DNA from: Arthrobacter sp. EPSL27
Lineage (GTDB): Bacteria; Actinomycetota; Actinomycetes; Actinomycetales; Micrococcaceae
Reading direction: 5' to 3'
Length of the DNA stretch: 64,000 nt
Assembly (NCBI RefSeq): GCF_001512305.1
Contig: NZ_LNUT01000004.1
Span: forward strand, 301,811 to 365,810
Positions 1 through 9,531 of the stretch are shown here, one piece after another. Under the pieces are notes generated by a model that saw only the letters and a program-made list of their open reading frames with translations, had not been told where the DNA came from and made no database searches. The first letter of the stretch is position 1. The number at the start of each line of letters is the position of its first letter. Position numbers and translations under genes: made by a program.

Positions 1-231
1 GTGACCGCGGGGGAGACCTGCGGCGAGGTCGAGTCGACCAAGTCCGTTTCGGACCTGTACGCCCCGGTCACGGGCGAGGTCACCGAGATCAACGACGCCG
101 TGGTGTCGGATCCGGCGCTGATCAACAGCGACCCGTACGGCGCCGGCTGGCTGTTCAAGGTGGCCGCCGAATCCGAGGGCCCGCTGCTCTCGGCCCAGGA
201 ATACGCCTCCAAGAACGGCGGCGAACTGTGA
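1..231 (+). CDS. gcvH: Glycine cleavage system H protein (5'-truncated)
   Basis: This is the C-terminal part of the lipoyl carrier of the glycine cleavage system, which shuttles the aminomethyl group from the P protein to the T protein and is reoxidised by the L protein. The frame is open from base 1, so the true start lies outside the window. The lipoylation motif ESTKS is visible, with the modified lysine at codon 14 (bases 40-42), followed by the hammerhead-fold segment and the [10 protein letters not shown] stretch typical of the family. The stop overlaps the glyA start by four bases, so the two are probably translationally coupled. This fits an operon that makes and uses 5,10-methylene-tetrahydrofolate. 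Confidence 0.95.
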   Translation: MTAGETCGEVESTKSVSDLYAPVTGEVTEINDAVVSDPALINSDPYGAGWLFKVAAESEGPLLSAQEYASKNGGEL

Positions 232-1550
232 GCGGCGCCAGCACGGACACCGCGTTCGAGCAGGTGGTTTCCCCGTCGCTGGACGCGGACCTGTCCGCCC
301 TGGACCCGGAGATCGCGGCGAAGATCGACGCCGAGCTGGGCCGCCAGCGCGACGGCCTGGAAATGATCGCCTCGGAGAACCACACCGCCCGGGCCGTGAT
401 GCAGGCGCAGGGCTCGGTGCTGACCAACAAGTACGCCGAGGGCTACCCGGGCAAGCGCTACTACGGCGGCTGCGAGCACGTGGACGTCATCGAACAGCTC
501 GCGATCGACCGGGTCAAGGCCCTCTTCGGCGCTGAGTACGCGAACGTCCAGCCGCACTCCGGCGCGCAGGCCAACGCCTCCGTGATGCACGCCCTGATCC
601 GCCCGGGCGACACCATCATGGGCCTGAACCTGGCCCACGGCGGCCACCTCACCCACGGCATGAAGATCAACTTCTCCGGCCGGCTCTACAACGTCATCCC
701 GTACCAGGTCCGCGAGGACGACCACCGGATCGACATGGCCGAGGTCGAACGCCTCGCCCAGGAACACAAACCACAGCTGATCGTGGCCGGCTGGTCCGCG
801 TACGCCCGGCAGCTGGACTTCGCCGAGTTCCGCCGGATCGCCGACTCCGTGGGCGCCTACCTCATGGTCGACATGGCCCACTTCGCCGGCCTGGTGGCCG
901 CCGGGCTCCACCCCTCCCCGGTCCCGCACGCCCACGTCACCACCTCCACCACGCACAAGACCCTCGCCGGTCCGCGCGGCGGCATCATCCTGACCAACGA
1001 CCCCGACGTCGCCAAAAAGATCAACTCAGCCGTGTTCCCGGGCCAGCAGGGCGGCCCGCTGGAGCACGTCATCGCCGGCAAAGCCGTGGCCTTCAAGATC
1101 GCCGCCTCCCCGGAGTTCAAGGAACGCCAGGAACGCGTCCTCGCCGGCGCCCGGATCCTCGCCGACCGGCTGGTCCAGCCCGACGTCACCGCCAAGGGCA
1201 TCAACGTGATCTCCGGCGGCACCGACGTCCACCTGGTCCTCGTGGACCTGCGCGACTGCGAACTCAACGGCCAGGAAGCCGAGGACCGCCTCGCCGCGAT
1301 CGACATCACGGTCAACCGCAACGCCGTCCCGTTCGACCCGCGCCCGCCCATGGTCACCTCCGGGCTGCGCATCGGCACCCCGGCCCTGGCCACCCGCGGG
1401 TTCGGCGAAGCGGCCTTCACCGAAGTCGCCGACATCATCGCCGAGGCACTGACCGCCGACGCCGGTACGGACCTCTCCGGCCTGCGCGCCCGCGTCGAGG
1501 CCCTCGCCGCCGCCCACCCGCTCTACCCCTCGGTCACGAACCTCGGGTAG
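228..1550 (+). CDS. glyA: Serine hydroxymethyltransferase
   Basis: PLP enzyme (440 residues) interconverting serine and glycine with tetrahydrofolate as one-carbon carrier; cytoplasmic. The N-terminal [17 protein letters not shown] region, the YPGKRYYGG substrate loop and the PLP-lysine motif [15 protein letters not shown] (lysine about residue 244) are all present, and the length is normal. The GTG start lies inside the gcvH stop (GTGA overlap), so coupling to glycine cleavage is direct. Downstream is serine dehydratase, placing glycine, serine and pyruvate interconversion in one transcription direction. One slight oddity: the GWSAYAR segment stands where many family members read GASAYPR. 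Confidence 0.97.
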   Translation: MSGASTDTAFEQVVSPSLDADLSALDPEIAAKIDAELGRQRDGLEMIASENHTARAVMQAQGSVLTNKYAEGYPGKRYYGGCEHVDVIEQLAIDRVKALFGAEYANVQPHSGAQANASVMHALIRPGDTIMGLNLAHGGHLTHGMKINFSGRLYNVIPYQVREDDHRIDMAEVERLAQEHKPQLIVAGWSAYARQLDFAEFRRIADSVGAYLMVDMAHFAGLVAAGLHPSPVPHAHVTTSTTHKTLAGPRGGIILTNDPDVAKKINSAVFPGQQGGPLEHVIAGKAVAFKIAASPEFKERQERVLAGARILADRLVQPDVTAKGINVISGGTDVHLVLVDLRDCELNGQEAEDRLAAIDITVNRNAVPFDPRPPMVTSGLRIGTPALATRGFGEAAFTEVADIIAEALTADAGTDLSGLRARVEALAAAHPLYPSVTNLG

Positions 1551-1731
1551 AGCCCATCCCGGGGCCGGCTCCTTCAGGGGCTGGCTCCGGGTCCGGCGGA
1601 CCGGACTTTCCACGCGTGCTCGCTCGTTCCTCGCTTAGACGCACGCTTTCGAAAAGCCCGGCTCCGCCGGCCCCTCGAGGGCAGCTCACCCTCCGCTCCA
1701 TCTCCACATTTATCCAGTTAGGAACCCGGCC

Positions 1732-3129
1732 ATGGCTGTTGGCGTCTTTGATCTTTTCTCTATTGGGATCGGGCCCTCGAGTTCGCACACCGTGGGACCC
1801 ATGCGGGCCGCTGCGGTGTTCGCCGAAGAACTCAAAGCCTCCGGCGATCTCGACCGTGTGGCGTCACTGCGCGTTGACCTCTACGGTTCCCTCGCCGCGA
1901 CCGGCCACGGGCACGGCACCATGACCGCGATCCTGCTCGGCCTGGAGGGCTACCACCCGGAGCTGATCCTCCCCGACGAGGTGGAGGAGCGGCTGGCCAC
2001 GATTGCCGAGACGGGCAAACTGCAGCTGGCAGGCTCCGTCGAGCTTCCCTACGGGGTCCAGGACATGGTCCTGCGTCCGCTGACCATCCTTCCGCGGCAC
2101 ACCAACGGCATGACGTTCACGGTGTCCGACGCCGACGGGGAAACCCTGCACCAGGCAACATTCTTCTCCGTGGGCGGCGGTTTTATCGTCCGTGAGGGCG
2201 AGGAGGACGCCGCACTCAAGGAACTCGACGAATCTAAGAAGGAACTGCCCCTGCCCTTCCGCACCGCCGCGGAACTGCTGGGCCGCTGCCAGTCCAAGGG
2301 ACTCTCGATCGGCCAGATCATGATGATCAACGAACGGGCGTCGCGGTCCGAGGAGGAGATCCGCGAGGGCCTGCTGCACATCTACTCCGTGATGGAGGGC
2401 TGCGTCGACGTCAGCCTCAAGCGCGAGGGCCTGCTGCCCGGCGGGCTCAAGGTCCGCCGTCGGGCCCCTGACTGGCATGAACGCCTCCTGAAGGAAGACA
2501 AGGACCGGGACCCCAAGTACTGGCAGGAATGGGTGAACCTGATCGCCCTCGCCGTGAACGAGGAAAACGCCTCCGGCGGCCGGGTAGTCACGGCACCCAC
2601 CAACGGCGCCGCCGGCATCATCCCCGCCGTGCTCTACTACGCCCTGCACTTCGCCCCCGGCATGGACAAGGCCACCCAGGCCGACCGCGACGACGTGGTG
2701 GTCAGGTTCCTGCTGACCGCCGCCGCCATCGGCGTGCTGTACAAGGAACAGGCGTCCATCTCCGGTGCGGAGGTGGGCTGCCAGGGCGAGGTGGGCTCGG
2801 CGTCGTCGATGGCCGCCGCCGGCCTGGCCGAAGTCATGGGCGGCACCCCGCAGCAGGTGGAGAACGCCGCGGAAATCGCCATGGAGCACAACCTGGGCCT
2901 GACCTGCGACCCCATCGGCGGGCTGGTGCAGGTGCCCTGCATCGAACGCAACGCCATCGCCGCCGCGAAGGCCATCAACGCCGCCAAGATGGCGCTGTGG
3001 GGCGACGGCACGCACCGGGTCTCGCTGGATGAAGTGATCGTGACCATGCGGGAAACCGGCAAGGACATGAGCTCCAAGTACAAGGAAACCGCGATGGGCG
3101 GCCTCGCGGTGAACGTGGTGGAGTGCTGA
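1732..3129 (+). CDS. sdaA: L-serine dehydratase, single-chain iron-sulphur type
   Basis: Converts L-serine to pyruvate and ammonia using an oxygen-sensitive [4Fe-4S] cluster. The 465-residue chain has the N-terminal beta domain beginning [20 protein letters not shown] and the C-terminal alpha domain. Three cluster cysteines are seen: GCQGEVG (about 350), LTCDPIGG (about 392) and VPCIERNA (about 403). The gap to glyA is 181 bases, so it may have its own promoter; no clear terminator is seen there. Together with gcvH and glyA it would drain glycine and serine to pyruvate, and the nearby ThrE-like exporter offers another outlet for excess serine. Confidence 0.96.
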   Translation: MAVGVFDLFSIGIGPSSSHTVGPMRAAAVFAEELKASGDLDRVASLRVDLYGSLAATGHGHGTMTAILLGLEGYHPELILPDEVEERLATIAETGKLQLAGSVELPYGVQDMVLRPLTILPRHTNGMTFTVSDADGETLHQATFFSVGGGFIVREGEEDAALKELDESKKELPLPFRTAAELLGRCQSKGLSIGQIMMINERASRSEEEIREGLLHIYSVMEGCVDVSLKREGLLPGGLKVRRRAPDWHERLLKEDKDRDPKYWQEWVNLIALAVNEENASGGRVVTAPTNGAAGIIPAVLYYALHFAPGMDKATQADRDDVVVRFLLTAAAIGVLYKEQASISGAEVGCQGEVGSASSMAAAGLAEVMGGTPQQVENAAEIAMEHNLGLTCDPIGGLVQVPCIERNAIAAAKAINAAKMALWGDGTHRVSLDEVIVTMRETGKDMSSKYKETAMGGLAVNVVEC

Positions 3130-3157
3130 GTCAGTTGTTCAGCGGTCAGTTGTTCAG
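3130..3157. repeat. Direct duplication of the tspO 3' end
   Basis: GTCAGTTGTTCAG occurs at 3130-3142 and again at 3145-3157. Read on the minus strand, the inner copy holds the last codons and stop of the TspO gene (Leu-Asn-Asn-stop) and the outer copy repeats them just downstream, filling the short gap to the sdaA stop. It looks like a slippage duplication and resembles others in this window at 6438, 58206 and 60960. Confidence 0.8.
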
Positions 3158-3700
3158 TGCGGCCCAAAGGTTCAGCGACGAGGCGAAGACCACCCAGGTC
3201 AGGTAGGGCAGCATCAGCAGCCCTGCCACCCGGCTGATGGGCCCGAACCGCATCACCGTGACGGCCACGGCCACGGCCAGGGCCGCGATGATGCCGAAGG
3301 CGATCCACAGGGCGGGCGTTCCCAGCGTCGGGTACAGCCCGAAGAACACCGGCGTCCACAGCAGGTTCAGCACCAGCTGGACGGCGTACACGGTGAGGGC
3401 ACGCCGGGTTCCCTCGGCCCGCTTGCGCCAGACCAGCCAGGCGGCGACGGCCATCGCGATGTAGAGGAAGGTCCAGACCGGACCGAACAGCCAGTTCGGC
3501 GGCGACCACGGGGCCTTGTCCGCGGTGGCGTACCAGCCGTCGACGTTGGCGGCGGAGGCCAGCCCGCCGAGCCCCGCAACAAGGGCGGAAGCCGCGAGGA
3601 AAACCAGCAGTGCCAGCACCTGGGGGCCCCATGCGGGCTTTCCGGTTTTCTGGCCCTGGAGTGCGGACCCGGCGGCTGGTGGTTGCTGATCCTGCGGCAT
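3146..3700 (-). CDS. tspO: TspO/MBR family tryptophan-rich membrane protein
   Basis: Integral membrane protein of 184 residues related to bacterial TspO and the mitochondrial translocator protein, which bind porphyrins and are linked to tetrapyrrole handling and stress. After a short polar N-terminus there are five hydrophobic segments. The family signature APWSPPNWLFGPVWTFLY is present, as are the later NLLWTPVFFGL and WVVFASSLNLWAALNN segments. I chose the ATG at 3700; the frame is open further upstream, but that extension would run into the opposite-strand ligase gene and has no family similarity. It converges on sdaA. The ligand in this organism cannot be read from sequence. Confidence 0.92.
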   Translation of the reverse strand: MPQDQQPPAAGSALQGQKTGKPAWGPQVLALLVFLAASALVAGLGGLASAANVDGWYATADKAPWSPPNWLFGPVWTFLYIAMAVAAWLVWRKRAEGTRRALTVYAVQLVLNLLWTPVFFGLYPTLGTPALWIAFGIIAALAVAVAVTVMRFGPISRVAGLLMLPYLTWVVFASSLNLWAALNN

Positions 3701-3824
3701 GCTTCCAGCGTAGCCGTTTTGCCGCGGGACGGACCGCAGGCCTGCCGCGGAACCGGGCCGCGGGTACCGGCGGATAGACTTGAATCTGCATGTCCGCATG
3801 CCGCCGAAGCTCGTACCGCAATGA

Positions 3825-4913
3825 TTGGATACCGCACCCTTGCGTGAATTCACTGCCCGCTTTGCCTCTGCCGAAGAGATCGCCAACTGGGATGCCCATG
3901 TCACCGCGAACCCCAACGGCGGCAACCTCCTGCAGTCGGAAGCCTTCGCCCAGGTCAAGCAGCACTTCGGCTGGAAGCCCCGGCATCTGGTCTACGAGAC
4001 CGCGGACTACACCAGCTACAACCTGGTCCTGGAAAAGTCGTTCCCGCTCCTGGGCAAGCTCTGGTATCTCATCAAGGGCCCGGACGTTGCCGCCGTCGAG
4101 GACATCCCGGGCATCGCCGCGGCCAACGCCGAGTTCGTCAAGCGCGCCCGGCTGGGGGTCTTCGCCATCAAGATCGAGCCGGACATCGTGCTCTCCGAGG
4201 AGGCCCGGGCCGTGATCGAAGGCGCCGGGCTGGTCAAGACCCACAACCTGCAGCCCAACGACTCGACTGCGCTCCTGGACATCTCCCCGGAAGAGAACCA
4301 GCTGCTGCGCAATCTGCACTCCCGGGGCCGCAACGCCGTCCGCCGCGCCATCCGTGAAGGTGTCGAGGTGCGCAACGTGGAGCCCACGGAGGAGAACTTC
4401 CGCGCCATGTACGCGCTGATGACCAACACGGTGGAGGCCAAGTCCCAGGTGCGCGTCCGCGAGTACGGCTACTACCGCCAGTTCTGGACTAACTTCATCG
4501 ACCGGGGCCAGGGGCGGCTGCTGTTCGTCTATGAGAACGGCGTCCCCTCGGTGGGCGCCTTCGTGATCAACTACGGCCGCAAGGGCACTTACAAGGACGG
4601 CGGCTCGCTGCAGAAGCGCGCCCAGTACGGCGACTCCCACCTGGTGCAGTGGACGGCGATCAACCAGCTCAAGGAACTCGGCTGCACCGAATACGACTTC
4701 TGCGGCACACCGCCCAGCGACCAGCTCAAGGACACCTCCAACCCGTTCCACGGACTGGGCCTGTTCAAGACCAGCTTCAGCAAGACAGTGACCGATTTTG
4801 TCGGCTGCTACGACCAGGTGCTGAGCCCGCTCAAGTACAAGGCCTGGATGGCCGCGGGGGAGCGCGTTGCGCGCCAGCTTTACACCCGCCGCACTGGCCA
4901 GCAGTTCTACTAA
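3825..4913 (+). CDS. FemX/FemAB-family peptidoglycan interpeptide-bridge ligase
   Basis: Probable aminoacyl-tRNA-dependent ligase (362 residues) adding amino acids to the stem-peptide lysine of peptidoglycan precursors. It has the double GNAT-like layout of the Fem family: an N-terminal half with NWDAHVTANPNGGNLLQSEA and a C-terminal half with YTNEY-like core elements, including the conserved tail KTSFSKTVTDFVGCYDQVL. The helical arm seen in FemA and FemB is absent, more like FemX. The only good start is TTG at 3825; no ATG lies near the family N-terminus. Arthrobacter relatives carry Lys-based bridges of Ala, Ser or Thr, so the specificity here is unknown. Confidence 0.88.
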   Translation: MDTAPLREFTARFASAEEIANWDAHVTANPNGGNLLQSEAFAQVKQHFGWKPRHLVYETADYTSYNLVLEKSFPLLGKLWYLIKGPDVAAVEDIPGIAAANAEFVKRARLGVFAIKIEPDIVLSEEARAVIEGAGLVKTHNLQPNDSTALLDISPEENQLLRNLHSRGRNAVRRAIREGVEVRNVEPTEENFRAMYALMTNTVEAKSQVRVREYGYYRQFWTNFIDRGQGRLLFVYENGVPSVGAFVINYGRKGTYKDGGSLQKRAQYGDSHLVQWTAINQLKELGCTEYDFCGTPPSDQLKDTSNPFHGLGLFKTSFSKTVTDFVGCYDQVLSPLKYKAWMAAGERVARQLYTRRTGQQFY

Positions 4914-4943
4914 ACCGGCACCACGGAAACCGAGAACGCCGGA

Positions 4944-6440
4944 ATGACGAAGGAACCTGACGGCCGCCGCAGGCCGCCCACCGACGCACTGCCCAAGACC
5001 GAGCCGATGTCGCCCACACAGGTGCGGCAGAACGCTGCAGCCAAGCGGATGCTCCGCCGCCTGGTCCAGGGGGAGAACCCGCCCACCGCCCCGATGAGCA
5101 TCGTGGACCGCCTCGCCGGCAGCCCCTACGCCAACCCGATGATCCAGGTGGGCGGGGTGGACACCTCGGCGCGCAAGACCATCGACTTCGCCCTGCACCT
5201 GGCCGAGTCGATGTTCCGGTACGGCGCCGGAGCGCTCGAAGTCGAAACCAGCATCATCGCCATTACGGCAGCGCTGGGCCTCAAACACATCGAGGTGGAC
5301 ATCACCAACCAGTCGGTGGCCATCAACTACGCCCCCAAGGACCAGACCCCCATTTCGCTGCTGCGTGTGGTGCGGTCATGGACCAACAACTACGCCGGGC
5401 TCTCCCAGGTGCACCAGCTGGTCACCGAGATCGTCGCCGGCGGGGTGGGCCGCGACGAGGCCGTGCGCCGGCTGGAGGAGATCACCCGCAGCGCGAAGCC
5501 GTTCCCGCGTTGGATGGTCACCGTGGCGTTCGGCATCTTCTCCGCCGCGTTCGTCGGCGTCCTGGGCGGCGGGCCGGGCGCCTCCGCGATCGCGTTTGTG
5601 TCCAACCTCCTGGTCAGCCTGCTGGCCCGGCAGCTGGGCCGCTGGCGCACCCCGGACTTCTTCATCACCGCCGCGTGTTCCTTCCTGGTCACCTTCGTCG
5701 CCCTGCTGCTGTGGCGGTTCGGGCCCCTGGTGGGGATCCAGATCGCCCCGGCCATCGTGGTGGTGGGCGGCATCCTGCTGCTCCTGCCGACCGGGCGCCT
5801 CGTGTCGTCGGTCCAGGACGCCATCAACGGCTTCCCGGTCACGGCGGCCGGCCGGTTCCTGTCCACGATGCTGACCTTCGGTGCGCTGGTGGCCGGAATC
5901 GCCGTGGGCTTCGTGGTGGGGGACATGACGGGGATGGAGCCGATCGACGTCACCGAAACATTCCCGCCGGCGTATGACCTCTGGGTGGTGGTCATCCTGA
6001 TCGCCATTGCGGTTCTCATGATCGGCATCACCGAACAGACCAGCTGGACGCTGCTGCTGCCGACGGCGGCCGTCGGTGTGGTGGGCTACCTGGTCCTGAT
6101 CGGAGGCGACGCCCTCGGCATCGGTCCGCGGTTCTCCCCGGCTCTCGCCGCTGTTGTGATCGGCCTGCTGGCCCGGGTGGTGGCGCTCCGGATGGGCGCC
6201 CCGCAGCTGGTTGTGGCCGTCCCGGCCGCCCTGATCCTGCTTCCCGGACTCACCATATTCCGATCGATGTATGTGTTGACGATCGAGGAATCCGAGATCC
6301 TGCTGGGGGCCGGGGGAATGCTCAACGCCGGCGCCATCGTGATGGGTGTCGCGGCCGGCATTGTGCTGGGCGACACCCTGGCCCGGCCCCTGACCCGGGG
6401 ACAGGCCAGCAACGAACGACGCCGGGCGCGGCGCCGCTAG
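4944..6440 (+). CDS. ThrE-type threonine/serine exporter
   Basis: Membrane exporter (498 residues) of the ThrE family known from Corynebacterium, which pumps out threonine and serine. The N-terminal 190 residues form the soluble DUF1212-type domain (RKTIDFALHLAESMFRYGAG, ALGLKHIEVDI). About ten transmembrane helices follow from about residue 190 to the end, in two five-helix blocks. An arginine-rich tail (RRRARRR) ends the protein on the inside. It begins 30 bases after the FemX-like gene, so the two may share a transcript. Its proximity to sdaA and glyA is consistent with control of intracellular serine, but this is inference. Confidence 0.9.
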   Translation: MTKEPDGRRRPPTDALPKTEPMSPTQVRQNAAAKRMLRRLVQGENPPTAPMSIVDRLAGSPYANPMIQVGGVDTSARKTIDFALHLAESMFRYGAGALEVETSIIAITAALGLKHIEVDITNQSVAINYAPKDQTPISLLRVVRSWTNNYAGLSQVHQLVTEIVAGGVGRDEAVRRLEEITRSAKPFPRWMVTVAFGIFSAAFVGVLGGGPGASAIAFVSNLLVSLLARQLGRWRTPDFFITAACSFLVTFVALLLWRFGPLVGIQIAPAIVVVGGILLLLPTGRLVSSVQDAINGFPVTAAGRFLSTMLTFGALVAGIAVGFVVGDMTGMEPIDVTETFPPAYDLWVVVILIAIAVLMIGITEQTSWTLLLPTAAVGVVGYLVLIGGDALGIGPRFSPALAAVVIGLLARVVALRMGAPQLVVAVPAALILLPGLTIFRSMYVLTIEESEILLGAGGMLNAGAIVMGVAAGIVLGDTLARPLTRGQASNERRRARRR

Positions 6441-6494
6441 ATCTGGCCGGTTAGATCTGGCCTGCGTTAGATCTGGCCTGCGTCAGATTTGACC
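6438..6494. repeat. Tandem repeat spanning the stops of two convergent genes
   Basis: Units reading TAGATCTGGCCTGCGT occur at 6452-6467 and 6468-6483. A shorter related unit lies at 6438-6451 and a degenerate one at 6484-6494. The first unit contains the stop of the ThrE-like gene and the last contains the stop of the opposite-strand flavin reductase. The period is 16 bases, so it is not a codon-phased protein repeat. Confidence 0.9.
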
Positions 6495-7322
6495 GATGGG
6501 GAGCTTCTTCTCGGCCTGGAAGTCGTCCTCCACCCGGCCCTTCGCCCAGTACCCGGACAGCGACACCTGGGAGCGTTCCAGGCCGCGCTGCACGTACAGC
6601 ACGTCGCGCAGGCTCTTCATATAGCCGCGCTCCCCATGCGCAAAGACCTGCACCCGCCCGGACAGCCAGGCGGCGTCGCGCACCGCGCTGACCAGCAGGT
6701 CGCTGGCGCCGGCGGGAACTCCGCCGCGCAACAGCCAGTGCAGTTCCACGCCGACGGGCGCGGCAATGGCCTGGATGTCGGCGTCGCTGTCCACTTCGAG
6801 GAAGGCGAGGCCGCGGGCGTCCGCCTGCAGCGCCTCGATGGAGGCTCCGATGGCGGGCAGGGCAGACTCGTCGCCGGCGAACAAATACCAGTCCGCGTCC
6901 GGATCCGGGTTGTACCCGCCGCCCGGGCCCGTGAAAATCAGGGAATCTCCCGGCTTGGCCGCCGCGGCCCACGGACCCGCCAGGCCCTCATCGCCGTGGA
7001 TCACGAAGTCGATGGCAAGCTCCCCGGCGGCCTCGTCCACCCAGCGGACGGTGTACGTCCGGGTGTGCGGCCACTGGGCGCGGGGCATGGTGTCCCGGAC
7101 TTCCCAGAGGTCCAGCGGTTCGGGGTAGGTGATCCCGGGCTGGGGAAACACGATCTTGACGTACCGGTCCACAAAGGCGTTGTTCACGTAGCCGGCGAAG
7201 CCGGGGCCGCCGGCGACAATCCGCACCATGTGCGGCGAGAGCTGCTCGCGCCGCAGGACCGTGAGATTGGTCTGCGGGCGGGATTTCCGGTTGGCCGAGG
7301 TGGCGGCGGGCACTGAAGTCAT
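6483..7322 (-). CDS. Siderophore-interacting FAD protein (ferric-siderophore reductase)
   Basis: Cytoplasmic flavoprotein of 279 residues that likely reduces ferric siderophores with NAD(P)H. The N-terminal FAD domain includes the family motif RTYTVRW (RxYTxR) and FVIHGDEGLAGPWAAAAKPG. The C-terminal SIP domain has the WYLFAGDESALPAIGASIEAL segment and ends with YWAKGRVEDDFQAEKKLP. I chose ATG 7322 over an in-frame TTG at 7340. A weak iron-box-like sequence lies immediately upstream. The gene converges on the ThrE-like exporter with the tandem repeat between them. Family assignment is strong; the natural siderophore is unknown. Confidence 0.93.
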   Translation of the reverse strand: MTSVPAATSANRKSRPQTNLTVLRREQLSPHMVRIVAGGPGFAGYVNNAFVDRYVKIVFPQPGITYPEPLDLWEVRDTMPRAQWPHTRTYTVRWVDEAAGELAIDFVIHGDEGLAGPWAAAAKPGDSLIFTGPGGGYNPDPDADWYLFAGDESALPAIGASIEALQADARGLAFLEVDSDADIQAIAAPVGVELHWLLRGGVPAGASDLLVSAVRDAAWLSGRVQVFAHGERGYMKSLRDVLYVQRGLERSQVSLSGYWAKGRVEDDFQAEKKLPIGQI

Positions 7323-7341
7323 GGTGCTAAGCGTAACCAAG
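7323..7341 (-). promoter_or_regulatory. Weak candidate IdeR/DtxR iron box
   Basis: Read on the minus strand, CTTGGTTACGCTTAGCACC matches the DtxR/IdeR consensus at about 11 of 19 positions. It abuts the start codon of the siderophore-interacting protein, where repressor binding could block transcription. The match is marginal; the gene's function is the main support. Confidence 0.25.
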
Positions 7342-7404
7342 AAGCCCGGGCGGAGCCCCTCCTGTGAAGCCCGGACGGCCGCTCCAGCGGCCTCCTGCAG
7401 CCGG

Positions 7405-8214
7405 TCAGGGCAGCGGCGGCAGCTCCCAATCCACGGTGCCGTCCCCCTGCTCCCGGAGCAGCGAATTGGCCCGGCTGAACGGCCGGGAACCGAAGAACCC
7501 CCGCGACGCGGACAACGGGCTGGGGTGGGCGCTGGCGATCACCGGCGTCGAACCGAGCAGCGGCCGGACGCTCTCCGCATCCTTCCCCCACAGGATTGCC
7601 ACGAGCGGGGCGCGGCCGCCGTCGGCGGCGGTGCGGTCCGCCACGGCACTGATCGCCGCAGCCGTGACGGCTTCCCACCCCTTGTTCCGGTGCGAACCGG
7701 CCTCCCCGGCGCGGACACTCAGGACCCTGTTCAGCAGCAGCACCCCCTGCTCCGCCCAGCGGCTGAGGTCGCCGTGGACCCGCGGCGGCAGCCCCAGGTC
7801 GGCGTCGAGTTCCTTGTAGATGTTGGCGAGGCTGCGCGGGATGGGGCGGGTGGAGCCGCCCACCGCGAAGGACAGCCCCACGGCGTGGCCCGGCGTCGGA
7901 TACGGGTCCTGGCCCACAATCAGCACCCGGACGTCCGCCAGCGGCTGCCGGAATGCCCGCAGGACGTTCGACGGCGCCGGCAGGACCGGGTGCCCGGCGG
8001 CTGCTTCCCGGCCCAGGAAGGCCAAGACGTCACGGAGCTTCCCCTCGACCGGCGCCAGCGCCTCCGCCCAGCCGGGGGCCACCAAATCCTCCAACGGGAG
8101 GCGGCCCAGTTCGGCGAATCCGGCATCGCCGTCCGAGGGGTCGTCCAGGTCGAACAGGGCATCGGTGTCGCGGGAATCGGAGATTGGCACAGGGCCATTC
8201 TCGCAGGACGGCAA
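7405..8214 (-). CDS. ung: Uracil-DNA glycosylase, family 1
   Basis: Removes uracil from DNA in base-excision repair. The water-activating motif [16 protein letters not shown] (aspartate about residue 103) and the DNA-intercalating motif [18 protein letters not shown] are both intact, as is the uracil-pocket segment [18 protein letters not shown]. At 269 residues it is slightly longer than E. coli Ung because of an acidic N-terminus. The start is uncertain: TTG at 8214 has an AGGG about seven bases upstream, while an in-frame GTG at 8190 would drop eight residues. No ATG is available. It is divergent from the DUF3263 gene. Confidence 0.95.
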   Translation of the reverse strand: MPSCENGPVPISDSRDTDALFDLDDPSDGDAGFAELGRLPLEDLVAPGWAEALAPVEGKLRDVLAFLGREAAAGHPVLPAPSNVLRAFRQPLADVRVLIVGQDPYPTPGHAVGLSFAVGGSTRPIPRSLANIYKELDADLGLPPRVHGDLSRWAEQGVLLLNRVLSVRAGEAGSHRNKGWEAVTAAAISAVADRTAADGGRAPLVAILWGKDAESVRPLLGSTPVIASAHPSPLSASRGFFGSRPFSRANSLLREQGDGTVDWELPPLP

Positions 8215-8326
8215 ATGACAACCCTGTTATTCGCCCGTAGCATGGGGGGAGACTTTTCACCGGAACCAGCCGCGCCCTCGCCCCAGCGCTGGAACCATCA
8301 GGACTGCAACCACCAGGGAGTGTGTC

Positions 8327-8644
8327 ATGGCCGAGCAAGCGCAGGAACACCTTCCAACGCAGGAACCGGACGCCGCCGGAACCAGCGCCCAGTCGCCGCT
8401 GAGCAGCCGGGACCAGCAGATGCTCGCGCTGGAACGGCAGTGGTGGAAGTACGCCGGGGCGAAGGAACAGGCCATCCGCGAGCTCTTCGACCTCTCCGCC
8501 ACGCACTACTACCAGATCCTCAATGCCCTCATCGATACCGAAGAGGCGCTGGCCCACGATCCGATGTTGGTGAAGAGATTGCGTAGACTACGTACGTCAC
8601 GCCAACGTGCCCGCACTGCCCGCCGATTGGGTTCAGACGCGTAA
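8327..8644 (+). CDS. DUF3263 family protein
   Basis: Small conserved actinobacterial protein (105 residues) of unknown function. The N-terminal 30 residues are polar and low-complexity. The conserved core begins LSSRDQQMLALERQWWKYAG and continues through FDLSATHYYQILNALID, which reads like a small helix-turn-helix, suggesting nucleic-acid binding (inference). It ends in an arginine-rich tail. A GGGAG lies seven bases before the ATG. It is followed by the LytR_C gene, an arrangement I recall from mycobacteria, where the pair also lies not far from groEL2. Confidence 0.85.
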   Translation: MAEQAQEHLPTQEPDAAGTSAQSPLSSRDQQMLALERQWWKYAGAKEQAIRELFDLSATHYYQILNALIDTEEALAHDPMLVKRLRRLRTSRQRARTARRLGSDA

Positions 8645-8725
8645 GGCACAGCCGGATGCGCGGATTCCCGCGGACCGGCCGGCGTGGGCAATTCGTCGGA
8701 AATCAGCAAGGACGTCGCTTTTACC

Positions 8726-9358
8726 ATGACCAAATATGCTCGGGATGAATTTGATCGGGTCCCGGAGACCTCCACGCGCCAGGGTGTCCACCGGGCCGTC
8801 GCCGAGTCCCGCGGCGGCCGTCGTCTGGCTCCCATCCTCGCCGTCGGCGCCGCAGCCCTGGTCGTAGGACTCGTGGCGTTCCTGTTCCTGCCCAAGCTCG
8901 GGCTCTCAAGCGCCGGAAACACCGTGGCCGCCGTCTCCGCGGAACAGGGCGGCAGCAGCGCTGCGGCCTCCCCGGAGCCCGCCGCGTCCACCCCGGCACC
9001 CTCCACTCCGGCGGCCACCGCGACGCCGTCTCCGTCCGCCACCCCGTCGGACCCGCCTGCCCCGACAGCCGCCGCTGCCGCCGTCGACAAGACCCAGCCG
9101 GTGGCCATTTTCAACGGCACCACCACCGGCGGACTGGCGAGCCGCGTGGGCGGTACGGTCTCCAGCGCCGGCTGGAAACTCGGAACCCTCGGCAACTGGG
9201 GCGGGGTGCCCCAGCAGCGCTCCGTCATTTTCTACAAGGGCGCCGCGCAGGAGGCGAACGCCGAGGCCCTCGGCGAACTCCTCGGCATCCAGACCGTCGT
9301 GGACTCGGCCGAGTTCCAGCTGCCGCTCGTCGTTGTCCTGGGGCCCGGCTTCCAGTAG
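8726..9358 (+). CDS. Membrane-anchored LytR_C-domain protein
   Basis: Protein of 210 residues with a cytoplasmic N-terminus (about 35 residues) and one transmembrane helix (LAPILAVGAAALVVGLVAFL). A long Ala/Ser/Thr/Pro-rich linker of about 70 residues follows, then a C-terminal LytR_C domain (about 130-210) with PVAIFNGTTTGGLASRVG and SVIFYKGAAQEANAEAL. This domain occurs alone or behind LytR-CpsA-Psr ligases and is thought to act at the cell wall; its exact role is unknown. I chose the ATG at 8726, with AAGGACG about 11 bases upstream, over an earlier in-frame GTG that would add 14 unrelated residues. Confidence 0.85.
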   Translation: MTKYARDEFDRVPETSTRQGVHRAVAESRGGRRLAPILAVGAAALVVGLVAFLFLPKLGLSSAGNTVAAVSAEQGGSSAAASPEPAASTPAPSTPAATATPSPSATPSDPPAPTAAAAAVDKTQPVAIFNGTTTGGLASRVGGTVSSAGWKLGTLGNWGGVPQQRSVIFYKGAAQEANAEALGELLGIQTVVDSAEFQLPLVVVLGPGFQ

Positions 9359-9531
9359 CCCATTCCGGTTACGCGTGAATAACTATTCGCGGCCGCGCCT
9401 GCCCGTGCCCTGCGCACCGGCAGGCGGCTGTGGGTACAGTATTTGCGAACTGCATGGTGCTCTTCACAGCCCGCAGTCCGCGGCGCACAGCGAGGTGGGC
9501 CGCCCGCAAGCCAACCGAAAGAGTGGACAGC

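Noticed and set aside
1551..1731. A glycine riboswitch between glyA and sdaA
   Set aside because: The region has GC-rich repeats but none of the conserved glycine aptamer blocks; a switch would be expected ahead of the gcv operon, outside the window.
2637..5288. A minus-strand open frame of 883 codons through sdaA, tspO and the FemX-like gene
   Set aside because: It is the antisense shadow of well-supported genes; composition is Arg/Gly/Val-rich and no domain appears outside the tspO region.
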